Part shown: positions 1 to 6,409 of the stretch, piece by piece | Numbering within the stretch: the stretch's first letter is position 1 | Layout of the letters: each line of letters begins with the position of its first letter | Assembly (NCBI GenBank): GCA_038203095.1 | Contig: JBBREH010000043.1 | Location: 1 to 9,176, forward strand | From: PALSA-1336 sp038203095 | Lineage (GTDB): Bacteria > Patescibacteriota > Doudnabacteria > UBA920 | DNA length: 9,176 nt | Direction: 5' to 3' | Notes under the pieces: generated by a model | What the model was told of the DNA's origin: nothing | Seen by the model: only the letters and a program-made list of their open reading frames with translations | The model's database searches: none | Program-made: the position numbers and the translations under genes

Positions 1-255
1 ACATTTTTGTTTTTGCATATATTCAATTGTATTTTTGTTTTTAAAGCGACCTTTTATGCTTATGCTATTATTATCTCATAAAATCCATCATTTAAAAAAC
101 TAACTGTTTTTGGCTATTTTAGGCCAAAGGCGTAAGTCCTAGTTATTATAAAGATTTCGTCCAATTTAGTCTACTGCATTGTAGTTATTTGGCTGCAAAA
201 GGGTCTAGGGCTTACATGAGGAATGGAACCCTCTGGCGTGTGCTATAATTAAAAT
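1..255. other. Left-edge non-coding region with direct repeat and hairpin
   Basis: No convincing gene is seen. A 12-nt direct repeat, ATTTTTGTTTTT, occurs at 3-14 and 31-42. An imperfect hairpin has arms GTAAGTCCTAG (132-142) and CTAGGGCTTAC (205-215), which pair fully if one G-U is allowed; its loop holds a small CTAC/GTAG stem. On the minus strand, TACAAT (31-26) lies 7 nt before an ATG at 18-16 that runs off the window after six codons. This resembles the promoter-to-start geometry of other genes here, but it is far too short to call. Confidence 0.5.
241..249 (+). promoter_or_regulatory. Extended -10 promoter, leaderless geometry
   Basis: TGCTATAAT is a perfect extended -10 element (TGn plus TATAAT). 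Exactly six nucleotides separate its last base from the ATG at 256, so the expected transcription start is the A of the start codon. No Shine-Dalgarno-like sequence precedes the ATG and no good -35 hexamer lies 16-18 nt upstream; the TGn extension may compensate. Together these suggest a leaderless mRNA. Confidence 0.7.
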
Positions 256-1617
256 ATGATAAAAAAACAAAATTTAGCTAGCCTGATAATTATTGTAGGA
301 TTATTTATAGCAACTTCTGTGATGGCTGATAATAGCACTTCAACCCCCGTATCTGCCACATCAACCGCCGGCAGCGTTTTAGGCTTGCGCACCCCTCTAA
401 TTCCGCCTATTATTGGCCAAATTAAAGAAGCCAAGATCAAACTTTCAACCATCAGCTTAAACCATCAGCTTATACCAGTCTACAGAACAGTCAGGAACGC
501 AAAAACCGGAAAAGTTTCTAATATTGTTAGTAAGTATACTTTAGGTGATAAAGATATTGCCTTGGCAATTCTGGAACCTACTACCGGCAATATTAGTGTT
601 ACGATTGGCAGGCAGAATGGAAAGACAATGGTATTTCCCGACAAGGCAGTTGATGTTAAGCTAACAAAATTTAACGGCGTCAACAGTAAATTTCAAATTA
701 ATAATCCAACCAATGGGCAAGTTGTGGCATTGAAATATTTAATTAGCCCCAAAGAATCGGGCGGCAAAGGCGCCATAGAAAATAGCCTATCCGAGGCTCT
801 ATATGTCCCCTACTCCCCGGCTTTAAGCACGCCGGACGTGGCCAAATACGGAGCCAATTATTTAGCAAATATTGTCAGCAAAGTTACGGCCGAACTGCAA
901 AATTTCCCTTCACAGGCAATTCCCGGACAAACTGTAACCGAGGCCATTCCCCCGGCTATGATTAAAGCTTTAATTTACGCTGAACATACCGACACTGCTT
1001 CCGTGCTTTACGGCAATGACACACAAGGCACCATTGACCAGCTAAATATTACTTTCGCGCTTAACGAGGGCGATACCTACAAATACAGCGTTAGCACGGC
1101 TAGCGCGCGTGGCATTGCGCAATTTATTCCTTCCACGTACCAATCGCTTGTAAACCGCCACCCCAATGCAGGCTTTATTGGCGATTTTGTTACGGCGATG
1201 GCTGACCATCAAAACTCCATTAAGGCTATGTATTTATTGTTAGATGATTATGCCGGCGCGGTGCGAGTTAAAGGTGCGCAGGGTTTTGCTGTGTCGCGCG
1301 TTTTTGATTACGGCGCCGCATCCTACAACGGTGGGACTACGCGAGTGGCTAAAGCAGTAAATGAATTTGGTCCCGCCTGGAACCTAGACAGGAGCGCGGA
1401 AATTAACGGTTTGCAAAACGAAATTAGCTCGCTAAAATCCAAAATTAAAAAGGCAAATAAAAAAACTACGCCCGCTCTTAAAGCGCAATTGGCCGATGAT
1501 AATTCTAAATTAGCAACCATACAATCTGCCACCCTGCGCAACGAAACAGTTAACTACCTGGCCAAAATTTACAAAGTTATTCAATACTTCAACGAACAGC
1601 AACTGGCGATGAAATAA
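256..1617 (+). CDS. Secreted lytic transglycosylase-like protein (SLT/lysozyme fold)
   Basis: Predicted exported peptidoglycan lytic transglycosylase of 453 residues. Residues 1-25 form a signal peptide (MIKK, hydrophobic core, VMADN). Residues 30-225 have no recognised domain. The SLT-type catalytic region spans about 230-375. E243 in IKALIYAEHTD aligns with the family's catalytic glutamate, SARGIAQFIPSTY (283-295) matches the G-L-M-Q-F motif, and AASYNGG (354-360) matches the AYNAG motif. A charged, probably coiled-coil segment (about 382-425) and a short helix end the protein. The start is supported by the signal peptide directly after it and by the -10 box placed six bases upstream. The known family cleaves the MurNAc-GlcNAc bond; activity here is inferred. 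It is encoded opposite to the large minus-strand genes and is probably transcribed alone. The long N-terminal region is unusual and could be a wall-binding or regulatory domain. Confidence 0.8.
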   Translation: MIKKQNLASLIIIVGLFIATSVMADNSTSTPVSATSTAGSVLGLRTPLIPPIIGQIKEAKIKLSTISLNHQLIPVYRTVRNAKTGKVSNIVSKYTLGDKDIALAILEPTTGNISVTIGRQNGKTMVFPDKAVDVKLTKFNGVNSKFQINNPTNGQVVALKYLISPKESGGKGAIENSLSEALYVPYSPALSTPDVAKYGANYLANIVSKVTAELQNFPSQAIPGQTVTEAIPPAMIKALIYAEHTDTASVLYGNDTQGTIDQLNITFALNEGDTYKYSVSTASARGIAQFIPSTYQSLVNRHPNAGFIGDFVTAMADHQNSIKAMYLLLDDYAGAVRVKGAQGFAVSRVFDYGAASYNGGTTRVAKAVNEFGPAWNLDRSAEINGLQNEISSLKSKIKKANKKTTPALKAQLADDNSKLATIQSATLRNETVNYLAKIYKVIQYFNEQQLAMK

Positions 1618-1619
1618 CA

Positions 1620-1635
1620 TCCGCCAGAAGGCAGT
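1620..1635. repeat. Possible decayed copy of the TCCGCC palindrome
   Basis: TCCGCCAGAAGGCAGT lies two bases after the transglycosylase stop codon. It begins like the 15-nt palindromes at 6351 and 7181, but only GCC/GGC can still pair. It is a weak match and may be coincidence. Confidence 0.25.
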
Positions 1636-1644
1636 CCGAAGGTA

Positions 1645-1701
1645 ATGTAGCGTGCCCATTTATGGGCTATCCAGGTACGCCGATAAATCGGCACGCTACA
1701 T
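1645..1701. repeat. Compound inverted repeat (57 bp, two nested palindromes)
   Basis: Perfect 12-bp arms ATGTAGCGTGCC (1645-1656) and GGCACGCTACAT (1690-1701) enclose two further palindromes, GCCCATTTATGGGC (1654-1667) and GCCGATAAATCGGC (1679-1692). The strand can fold either as one long stem or as a three-way structure with two short hairpins. There is no coding potential. The form is that of a REP- or MITE-like dispersed element, but only one copy is present in the window. Confidence 0.75.
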
Positions 1702-1702
1702 A

Positions 1703-1726
1703 AACGCAATAAGGCGTTGATTTTTT
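1703..1726 (+). terminator. Probable intrinsic terminator after the transglycosylase gene
   Basis: AACGC (1703-1707) pairs with GCGTT (1714-1718) across a six-base loop, followed by GA and a run of six T (1721-1726). The stem is short, but position and T-run suit termination of the transcript from the gene ending at 1617. Confidence 0.5.
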
Positions 1727-1789
1727 AATATACAAGCGGTCAATTTGCCCTCACATCAAGCTTCTAAATTTTAAACATTAAAACTTCAT

Positions 1790-1927
1790 ATGGCCATTCT
1801 TCAAATTTTATTAGCTTTAAGTTCACTGGGCATTATTGGCTTTATTATTTTTTGGGCCGCGGTAGTCCTAAAAGCCGGCACCAAAGTTGAACAAGACCAA
1901 ATCAACAAAGACCCAAGGCTAAAATAA
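1790..1927 (+). CDS. Small single-helix membrane protein, 45 residues
   Basis: A 45-codon frame runs from ATG at 1790 to TAA at 1925-1927 and matches no family I recognise. Residues 3-27 are a continuous hydrophobic stretch rich in L, I and F, ending FIIFWAAVVL. Residues 28-45 are polar and charged (KAGTKVEQDQINKDPRLK). This is the pattern of a one-pass membrane protein with a short hydrophilic tail. No Shine-Dalgarno sequence precedes it, as for the other genes here. A terminator candidate lies upstream and an AT hairpin overlaps its stop, so it may be a separate unit. A chance frame cannot be excluded at this length, but the organised hydrophobic-then-charged composition argues against it. 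Confidence 0.5.
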   Translation: MAILQILLALSSLGIIGFIIFWAAVVLKAGTKVEQDQINKDPRLK

Positions 1928-1949
1928 TAATTTTTTGAAAATTATTTTT
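1926..1949 (+). terminator. AT-only hairpin at the small gene's stop
   Basis: AATAATTTT (1926-1934) pairs perfectly with AAAATTATT (1938-1946) across a TTG loop and is followed by TTT. The stem has no G-C pairs, so it would be a weak terminator. It overlaps the TAA of the 45-residue gene. Confidence 0.35.
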
Positions 1950-2136
1950 CTATGCCAAAGTCGTCAAATCCAAAAACACCCCCACCATTTACATTTACTA
2001 CCCCGTGCCGAATATGGACTACTTACACGCCAAAGCCAGCTACAAAGCATGGTCATTCCTGATGATATTTCCAGCACCGATTCTTTATAAACATCGACGA
2101 ACTAAAAAGGCTCAACCATTTCGGTTGAGTCTTTAA
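1939..2136 (+). other. Open stretch without clear start, possible gene remnant
   Basis: One frame stays open from a TGA at 1936-1938 to a TAA at 2134-2136, with its only useful ATG at 2014. Its translation (for example YYPVPNMDYLHAKASYKAW) has protein-like composition, but I recognise no family. Its end runs through the stem of the terminator at 2106-2142, which argues against an intact gene. It is best read as non-coding or as an eroded fragment. Confidence 0.2.
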
Positions 2137-2142
2137 TTTTTT
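2106..2142. terminator. Strong bidirectional intrinsic terminator
   Basis: CTCAACC (2111-2117) pairs with GGTTGAG (2123-2129) across a five-base loop. The stem continues through a G-U pair and four more pairs (2106-2110 with 2130-2134) to 12 bp. On the plus strand the stem leads to a T-run at 2137-2142; on the minus strand it leads to a U-rich tail as well. It sits between plus-strand transcription from the left and the minus-strand pseudogene ending at 2173, where a two-way terminator is expected. Confidence 0.75.
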
Positions 2143-2172
2143 AAAGGGCTTTTTGGTGGGGTAGGAAAAAAT

Positions 2173-2477
2173 TTATACTGCTTTTTCAAAATCCTGCAAG
2201 TCTATTTTAACTCCGGTTTTTTCGGCTATGGTTTTAACCCAGGAAACAATTACTTCCTATTTGGCTTTTAGTTCAAAATATTGTTGGTCGGAAAGTTTTA
2301 AAGACATATTTCGTTCCCGCTCATTAGCCTATTTACTCTGATAAACTGCGTCAAGAATGTTTTGAACATTATTAATTTTAATTTCTAAACTCTGAATATC
2401 ACCCTTTGAAAAAAAACATCTTTAAAGACCTTTACTTGATACTCGGTTAATTGCTTGATTTCATCATTCGATAACAT
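2173..2477 (-). pseudogene. Decayed gene for a small coiled-coil hypothetical protein
   Basis: Read on the minus strand, an ATG at 2477 opens MLSNDEIKQLTEYQVKVFKD. The frame breaks at a run of eight identical bases (2409-2416). One frame over, reading resumes as KGDIQSLEIKINNVQNILDA and continues to TAA at 2173-2175, ending LQDFEKAV. The resumed frame carries two TAG codons (2329-2331 and 2257-2259), each following a lysine codon. The restored product of about 100 residues is hydrophilic and helical, with coiled-coil character. Its function is unknown; I infer similarity to short coiled-coil hypothetical proteins of CPR genomes. TAG is not plausibly recoded, because the genes ending at 2556 and 7369 both stop at TAG. 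A sequencing error could explain the homopolymer shift, but not both stops. Confidence 0.6.
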
Positions 2478-2514
2478 ATAATCTTAAAACCCTAATTGTT
2501 AAACACATCACCTC

Positions 2515-2540
2515 TCCCTAGCCCCCCTCAAGGGGAGGGA
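2515..2540. repeat. GC-rich imperfect palindrome after the lysozyme-like gene
   Basis: A C-rich stretch (CCCC, 2524-2527) pairs with GGGG (2532-2535), and outer TCCC (2515-2518) pairs with GGGA (2537-2540). It lies just beyond the stop of the minus-strand gene ending at 2556. There is no U-run on the minus strand, so it is unlikely to be a true intrinsic terminator; it may act as a 3'-end stabilising hairpin or be a dispersed repeat. Confidence 0.4.
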
Positions 2541-2555
2541 AAACTGACATCTATC

Positions 2556-4412
2556 CTATTTCTCTATTGTCTCCCCTTTCGCGTACGCATCCACTTCTTC
2601 CTGTGGTAAGGTCACAATTTTTTTAGGGGTGATTTTGCGCTTTAGGTAGGCCGCGTAGGTGAGCGGACGTAGTTGACCATTTTGGACAAGGTAAACGGTG
2701 GCGTCGCTGCCTCCTTTGACAATGGTACTGTCAACAGGTGGCACCGGAATACCGTTATACCATTCAACCACTACGGAATCGGGAAAAACATAATCAGGAG
2801 TTATTCTACGCTGCTTAGCTACGTAGGATGAAATGCTATGGGTTGTGCCTTCTTTGTACATATATAACTGACCGGCGCCGGAGTTGACGGCAAAAAAAGT
2901 CCGGTCCTTGGGCGCCGCGTAAGCGCCAATGGGTAAGGCGGCGATTTCATCGGCGCTGATTGTGGAAACATTTTTAAAACTCCAGCCTTGATTTTTAAAT
3001 ATCTCACCCAAAATTGGCTGTTTTAGCCCGCTTTGCGCCAAATAAACAGTGTTATTAGCAGGCGATTTTATTAGGCTACCGTCTTTAGGCGACACAAAAC
3101 CATCTTTGGCGTAAGTTAATATTTCAGTGTCAGGCACCATTACAATTTGTTTGGGTAAAATTTTATTTTGTGTGAAAGTATAAGAACTGTACATTTTAAT
3201 TTTGCCATCACTAACCAAGTAAACCGCTTTTTCAACCTGCCCGCGGATTATAGTACCGTCTTTGGGTGGCAAGACATTACCGGCATCAAACAGCTTGGCG
3301 TCGTCGGCAGTGATTGTGAGTACATTTCTGGGGTCAAGCCCTCTTTGAGATATTACTAAATCGGAAACCTGGTGGCGAACACTCCCAAGAAACATATATT
3401 TTTTACTGTCGCCCGAAATAGTGACAATTGTGTTATCTGCCGGCCCAAGCGGCTTGTCAGAATCATAAGAACTAAACTCATTTGGAGAAACCGATATTGT
3501 TGTAGTTAAATTTATACCACGCGCCTGACCGACAAACAAAGGCACAAGCGCCTTAAGTCCGTTTTGAATAATATAAATATCGTTTGTGCCGGTAAGTTTT
3601 AACAGCGTGCCATTTGGGTATTTAAACCAAGCCAAAAAGAAACGCCAAAAATTATAATTGCCGTTAAAGACATGTGGTGTGTAACGATAAAGCGAGGCCG
3701 TGGCATTATTGGTAAGAGTGATTGTTTGCTGAGGCAAAATGCTTTCATAACCACCTAAAGTATTATCTAAAGTAATAATGTCACCGGTATGGCTGGTACG
3801 ACCGTTTACCGCAGGTCCGCGACCCCCTGAAGTTAAATACGATTTCATTAAAGATTTGGTCGCTCCTAAATAGCGGTTATTGCCGGAGTCAATGTTACCA
3901 AAAAGCTGATAATAAAATCCGGGAAATAAATTGCCACAGCCGGCGGCGTCCGGGCAGTCAAAGCCCATTGCTCTATCCAGTGCTTTTTGTAGTTTATCCG
4001 GCAAATAATTGCCGGCAGATGTAATTAACCCCTGCTCTTTGTTTAAAGTAACTAAAATTACCTGGGGATTAATTCCGCTTTGTCTGGATGCATCCCAAAT
4101 CAGTTCGGCAGCGGTGCGGAGCCGTCCCAAATTTGGTTGTGGATCTTCCAAAGCTTGCTTTAATTGAGCCGACTGCGGCTCTTTGAGCTTAACTAAAAAA
4201 TCAAGAGAGGTATTGGCCAAAACCGAATTTTTAGTCTCCAAAAATTTTTGTACACCTCCGGCTCCGCCAAAAGTTTCAGTGTCGGCAAAAACCTTGTCGT
4301 CAATTAACTTATTAGGATTAAAAGCCGGGTCAGGAGTTTGAGCAAAAACAGCTAGCGGAAAGCTTGCTAAAATAAGAAAGCTAATGAATTTTAGAGTCTT
4401 AATTTTTATCAT
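2556..4412 (-). CDS. Secreted lysozyme-like protein with six C-terminal surface repeats
   Basis: A 618-residue exported protein. Residues 1-24 are a signal peptide ending AVFA. Residues 98-265 resemble a lysozyme-like domain of secreted actinobacterial and CPR proteins, often annotated hemagglutinin. Signatures are SGINPQVILVTLNKEQGL (112-129; E126 is the likely catalytic glutamate), DRAMGFDCPDAAGC (146-159; possible C153-C159 disulfide), ATASLYRYTPHVF (237-249) and NYNFWRFFLAWF (252-263). Residues 266-614 are six copies of a roughly 58-residue module of the form P-x-D-G-T-hydrophobic, then V-Y-L, G, and a final E/D with Y-x-x-G. The last copy ends VDAYAKGETIEK. The start is set by the signal peptide and by TATATT six bases before the ATG. 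It lies 66 bp downstream of the subtilase gene, which carries the same repeats. Peptidoglycan or glycan cleavage is inferred; binding without catalysis is possible. Confidence 0.75.
   Translation of the reverse strand: MIKIKTLKFISFLILASFPLAVFAQTPDPAFNPNKLIDDKVFADTETFGGAGGVQKFLETKNSVLANTSLDFLVKLKEPQSAQLKQALEDPQPNLGRLRTAAELIWDASRQSGINPQVILVTLNKEQGLITSAGNYLPDKLQKALDRAMGFDCPDAAGCGNLFPGFYYQLFGNIDSGNNRYLGATKSLMKSYLTSGGRGPAVNGRTSHTGDIITLDNTLGGYESILPQQTITLTNNATASLYRYTPHVFNGNYNFWRFFLAWFKYPNGTLLKLTGTNDIYIIQNGLKALVPLFVGQARGINLTTTISVSPNEFSSYDSDKPLGPADNTIVTISGDSKKYMFLGSVRHQVSDLVISQRGLDPRNVLTITADDAKLFDAGNVLPPKDGTIIRGQVEKAVYLVSDGKIKMYSSYTFTQNKILPKQIVMVPDTEILTYAKDGFVSPKDGSLIKSPANNTVYLAQSGLKQPILGEIFKNQGWSFKNVSTISADEIAALPIGAYAAPKDRTFFAVNSGAGQLYMYKEGTTHSISSYVAKQRRITPDYVFPDSVVVEWYNGIPVPPVDSTIVKGGSDATVYLVQNGQLRPLTYAAYLKRKITPKKIVTLPQEEVDAYAKGETIEK
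2571..3617 (-). repeat. Coding repeat region: six ~58-residue modules
   Basis: Within the lysozyme-like protein, six modules occupy residues about 266-322, 323-381, 382-440, 441-498, 499-557 and 558-614. Each starts near P-x-D-x-T, has a central V-Y-L/I-x-x-x-G strand pair, and ends in a short motif such as YAKDG, LPIGA or YAKGE. They are diverged at the DNA level, so the array is old rather than a recent duplication. Confidence 0.75.
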
Positions 4413-4418
4413 TATTAA

Positions 4419-4424
4419 AATATA
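4419..4424 (-). promoter_or_regulatory. -10 element for the lysozyme-like gene, leaderless geometry
   Basis: On the minus strand, TATATT ends exactly six bases before the ATG at 4412. This is the same spacing as TATAAT before the gene at 256, so transcription would start at or beside the start codon. There is no Shine-Dalgarno sequence, no TGn extension and no clear -35. In AT-rich DNA a single such hexamer is weak evidence; the identical spacing strengthens it. Confidence 0.5.
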
Positions 4425-4478
4425 TTCTGCGATGAGTCGCTTATATTTATATTAATTATTAAACAACAAGTCTATTAT

Positions 4479-6395
4479 TTACCTAATATACGCTTCGCCC
4501 TTAGCATAGCTGTTTATGTCATTATCACTCACGGTTAAGACCGGAAAAACATTCAAGCCCTTTTCAACATAAAAATTGTAATTAATGGGATGCAGCGACT
4601 GTCCTACCACCCAATATACAGTTTTATTTTTGACCGTTCTTAGCAGTGTACCTTCCGCGGGTGAATAAAAACTCCCTGTTGCCCAGGAATCAAGCTCGGG
4701 AAAACTTAAAGTCTGTACGTTGTCAAAACTTAACTTGCGTTGAAAAAAAACCGTAGATGTGACGGGCATTTTTTGTCCGTTTTGAATAATATAAACTGTG
4801 GGGCCTTGATCATATTTTACCAAGGTACCTTCTTGCGGAGTGACGTACGGGCCTTCGGGAAAGCTTGACAGTTGACTAAAAAGAGCTGTTTTAAAAGTTG
4901 CGCCAAAAAAACGCTGATTGTTTACAAACGACGAGACCAGTCTTTTTTGGCCTCCAAAAATTTGATAAACTGCCCCATTTAGATCGGTAATTTTTAACAA
5001 ATCACCCTCGGCAAAATCTTGGGAAATCGCAGATTGAATACTTTTAGGCACATTAATTCTACCTGCACCCAAAAGCCCACGACAAGACTGACCGCCACAC
5101 TGCGACAAATTTAAATTGTCAACTGCGTCGGCCGTGGTAATTATCCGACCGCGAATTTGGATATTAGTGGCCTGTGGATACAACGACTTAATTAGTGCCG
5201 CCTGGCCAATAACAAAGGGCACGGCCAACGAAGTGCCGGAAGCGTAGGCATAAGAATTAGGAGAGCGTGTTTTATTTAAGGGATCAATATTAATTGTAGA
5301 AAGAATTCTTTTTCCCGGCGCCGTAACATCTATACAATTTTTTCCGTAATTGGAAAATTCCGGCTTGATATCATTTTGGTCAGTCGCCGCCACACCAATT
5401 ACCATATTGTAGTTATTATCATCACAAATTGGAAAGATTGGACTTTGGTCCAAGTTGCCCCCGGTTGTGGCCACATCATTACCCGCAGCAGCTACAATGA
5501 GAACGTTTTTATTAAAGGCGTAAGTTACTGCGCCCGCCAAAGTTGTATCATGACCAAAGCCAATACCACCTATACTTAAATTAATAAACTGCGCGCCATG
5601 ATCAGTTGCCCAAATAATTGCTTCAGAAACAGATACTGTGTCGCCTTTTCCATTTAAATCAAGCGCTTTAATGGGCATTACCGAAATCTGCCAGTTGGTG
5701 CCGGCTATGCCAATGCCGTTGTTAACGCTCGCTCCCAAAACCCCCGCTACAAGCGTACCATGCCCATTGTCGTCAGAATTCACACCTGGCTGGATTGATT
5801 TATGGGCAATAAAATCGAAGCCAGGGACATAATTAATGTTTTTTAAATCTTCATGAGTAGCATCTACACCGGTGTCAATAACCGCAACAATATTATTTTT
5901 ACTGCCTGTAGTTTTTTGCCAGGCGTCCGGAAATCCCGCTTTTAAAAGTCCCCATTGTTTGTCGATATTTTGCACGTCAGTTCCAAAACCGGGGTCGTTG
6001 ACAAAAAAACCTGAACTGTTTAAAAAATTATTTATTTCTAAAAAGTTAAATTCGCCGGCCAAAGATACTTTTAAATCGACCAAACTTTTAGTTGATTGAA
6101 ATGTATAAATATTTTTGAATCGAGCGTCGAGGTTGCCTAAAAAGCGATGCTGAAGGTTATTACCCACGCTTATTAAGTCGCCATAATGTGTCGCATCCGA
6201 TAATTTTACAACATATGAGCCGTTTGTTTGGTTGGCACCTGATGTCGATGATGCCAAAGCCAAATTAAAATTTCCGATCGACAAAAAAAGCGTCGAAGCG
6301 ATAAAAATCGGCTGGATAATTTTTGTTATTTTTTTTGCACTAGAGGCAGATCCGCCCCTGACGGAAAATCTTGTCATTCTTTTAAACATTGTCAT
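4479..6395 (-). CDS. Secreted subtilisin-like serine protease (S8) with three surface repeats
   Basis: A 638-residue exported subtilase. The N-terminus is long and basic, followed by a hydrophobic segment (about 28-47) ending NLALAS. Residues 60-120 look like an inhibitor-I9-type prodomain. The S8 domain covers about 145-455 with a complete triad: D174 in AVIDTGVD, H212 in NGHGTLVAG and S389 in SGTSLAVP, plus oxyanion-hole N306 in AAAGND. Four cysteines near 324, 354, 433 and 438 could form disulfides. Residues 461-635 are three modules homologous to those of the protein at 2556-4412; the last ends INSYAKGEAYIR. The gene starts 14 bp after the glycosyltransferase stop, so co-transcription is likely. 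Starts at M1, M3 or M7 are all possible, with no strong Shine-Dalgarno to decide. A 15-nt palindrome encodes residues 11-15 (SVRGG), lengthening the region before the hydrophobic core. Substrates are unknown. Confidence 0.9.
   Translation of the reverse strand: MTMFKRMTRFSVRGGSASSAKKITKIIQPIFIASTLFLSIGNFNLALASSTSGANQTNGSYVVKLSDATHYGDLISVGNNLQHRFLGNLDARFKNIYTFQSTKSLVDLKVSLAGEFNFLEINNFLNSSGFFVNDPGFGTDVQNIDKQWGLLKAGFPDAWQKTTGSKNNIVAVIDTGVDATHEDLKNINYVPGFDFIAHKSIQPGVNSDDNGHGTLVAGVLGASVNNGIGIAGTNWQISVMPIKALDLNGKGDTVSVSEAIIWATDHGAQFINLSIGGIGFGHDTTLAGAVTYAFNKNVLIVAAAGNDVATTGGNLDQSPIFPICDDNNYNMVIGVAATDQNDIKPEFSNYGKNCIDVTAPGKRILSTINIDPLNKTRSPNSYAYASGTSLAVPFVIGQAALIKSLYPQATNIQIRGRIITTADAVDNLNLSQCGGQSCRGLLGAGRINVPKSIQSAISQDFAEGDLLKITDLNGAVYQIFGGQKRLVSSFVNNQRFFGATFKTALFSQLSSFPEGPYVTPQEGTLVKYDQGPTVYIIQNGQKMPVTSTVFFQRKLSFDNVQTLSFPELDSWATGSFYSPAEGTLLRTVKNKTVYWVVGQSLHPINYNFYVEKGLNVFPVLTVSDNDINSYAKGEAYIR
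4488..5015 (-). repeat. Coding repeat region: three ~58-residue modules in the subtilase
   Basis: Residues about 461-518, 519-577 and 578-635 of the protease repeat the pattern E-G-T/D-L-hydrophobic-K, a V-Y strand, G-Q, and a closing motif (FPEGP, WATGS, YAKGE). EGTLVKYDQGPTVYIIQNGQ here matches the style of NGTLLKLTGTNDIYIIQNG in the neighbouring lysozyme-like protein. Confidence 0.75.
6351..6365. repeat. 15-nt palindrome inside the subtilase coding sequence
   Basis: TCCGCC-CCT-GACGGA forms a six-pair stem (one G-U pair in the minus-strand RNA) with a three-base loop. It corresponds exactly to five codons (residues 11-15) of the protease and shares the TCCGCC-N3-GRCGGA form with the copy at 7181-7195. 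Confidence 0.6.
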
Positions 6396-6402
6396 TCTTT
6401 TA

Positions 6403-6408
6403 ATTCTA
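6403..6408 (-). promoter_or_regulatory. Possible -10 element before the subtilase gene
   Basis: On the minus strand, TAGAAT lies seven bases before the ATG at 6395 and two bases after the end of the upstream gene. It could give the protease its own near-leaderless transcript in addition to read-through from the glycosyltransferase gene. The evidence is position and a 5-of-6 hexamer match only. Confidence 0.25.
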
Positions 6409-6409
6409 T

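Noticed and set aside
1..255. tRNA or riboswitch in the left-edge region
   Set aside because: No T-arm consensus or cloverleaf, and no recognised riboswitch core; only a simple hairpin is visible.
1952..2062. Short plus-strand frame beginning MPKSSNPKTP
   Set aside because: Proline- and threonine-heavy translation without family resemblance, and another frame over the same bases looks more protein-like.
2173..2477. TAG read as an amino acid in an alternative genetic code
   Set aside because: The intact genes ending at 2556 and 7369 use TAG as their stop, and the same remnant also needs a frameshift, so decay explains it better.
3168..3359. Plus-strand open frames opposite the large minus-strand genes (also 480-683, 5376-6099, 7906-8263)
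   Set aside because: They lie antisense inside genes with clear domain motifs, have no recognisable features, and are explained as shadow frames.
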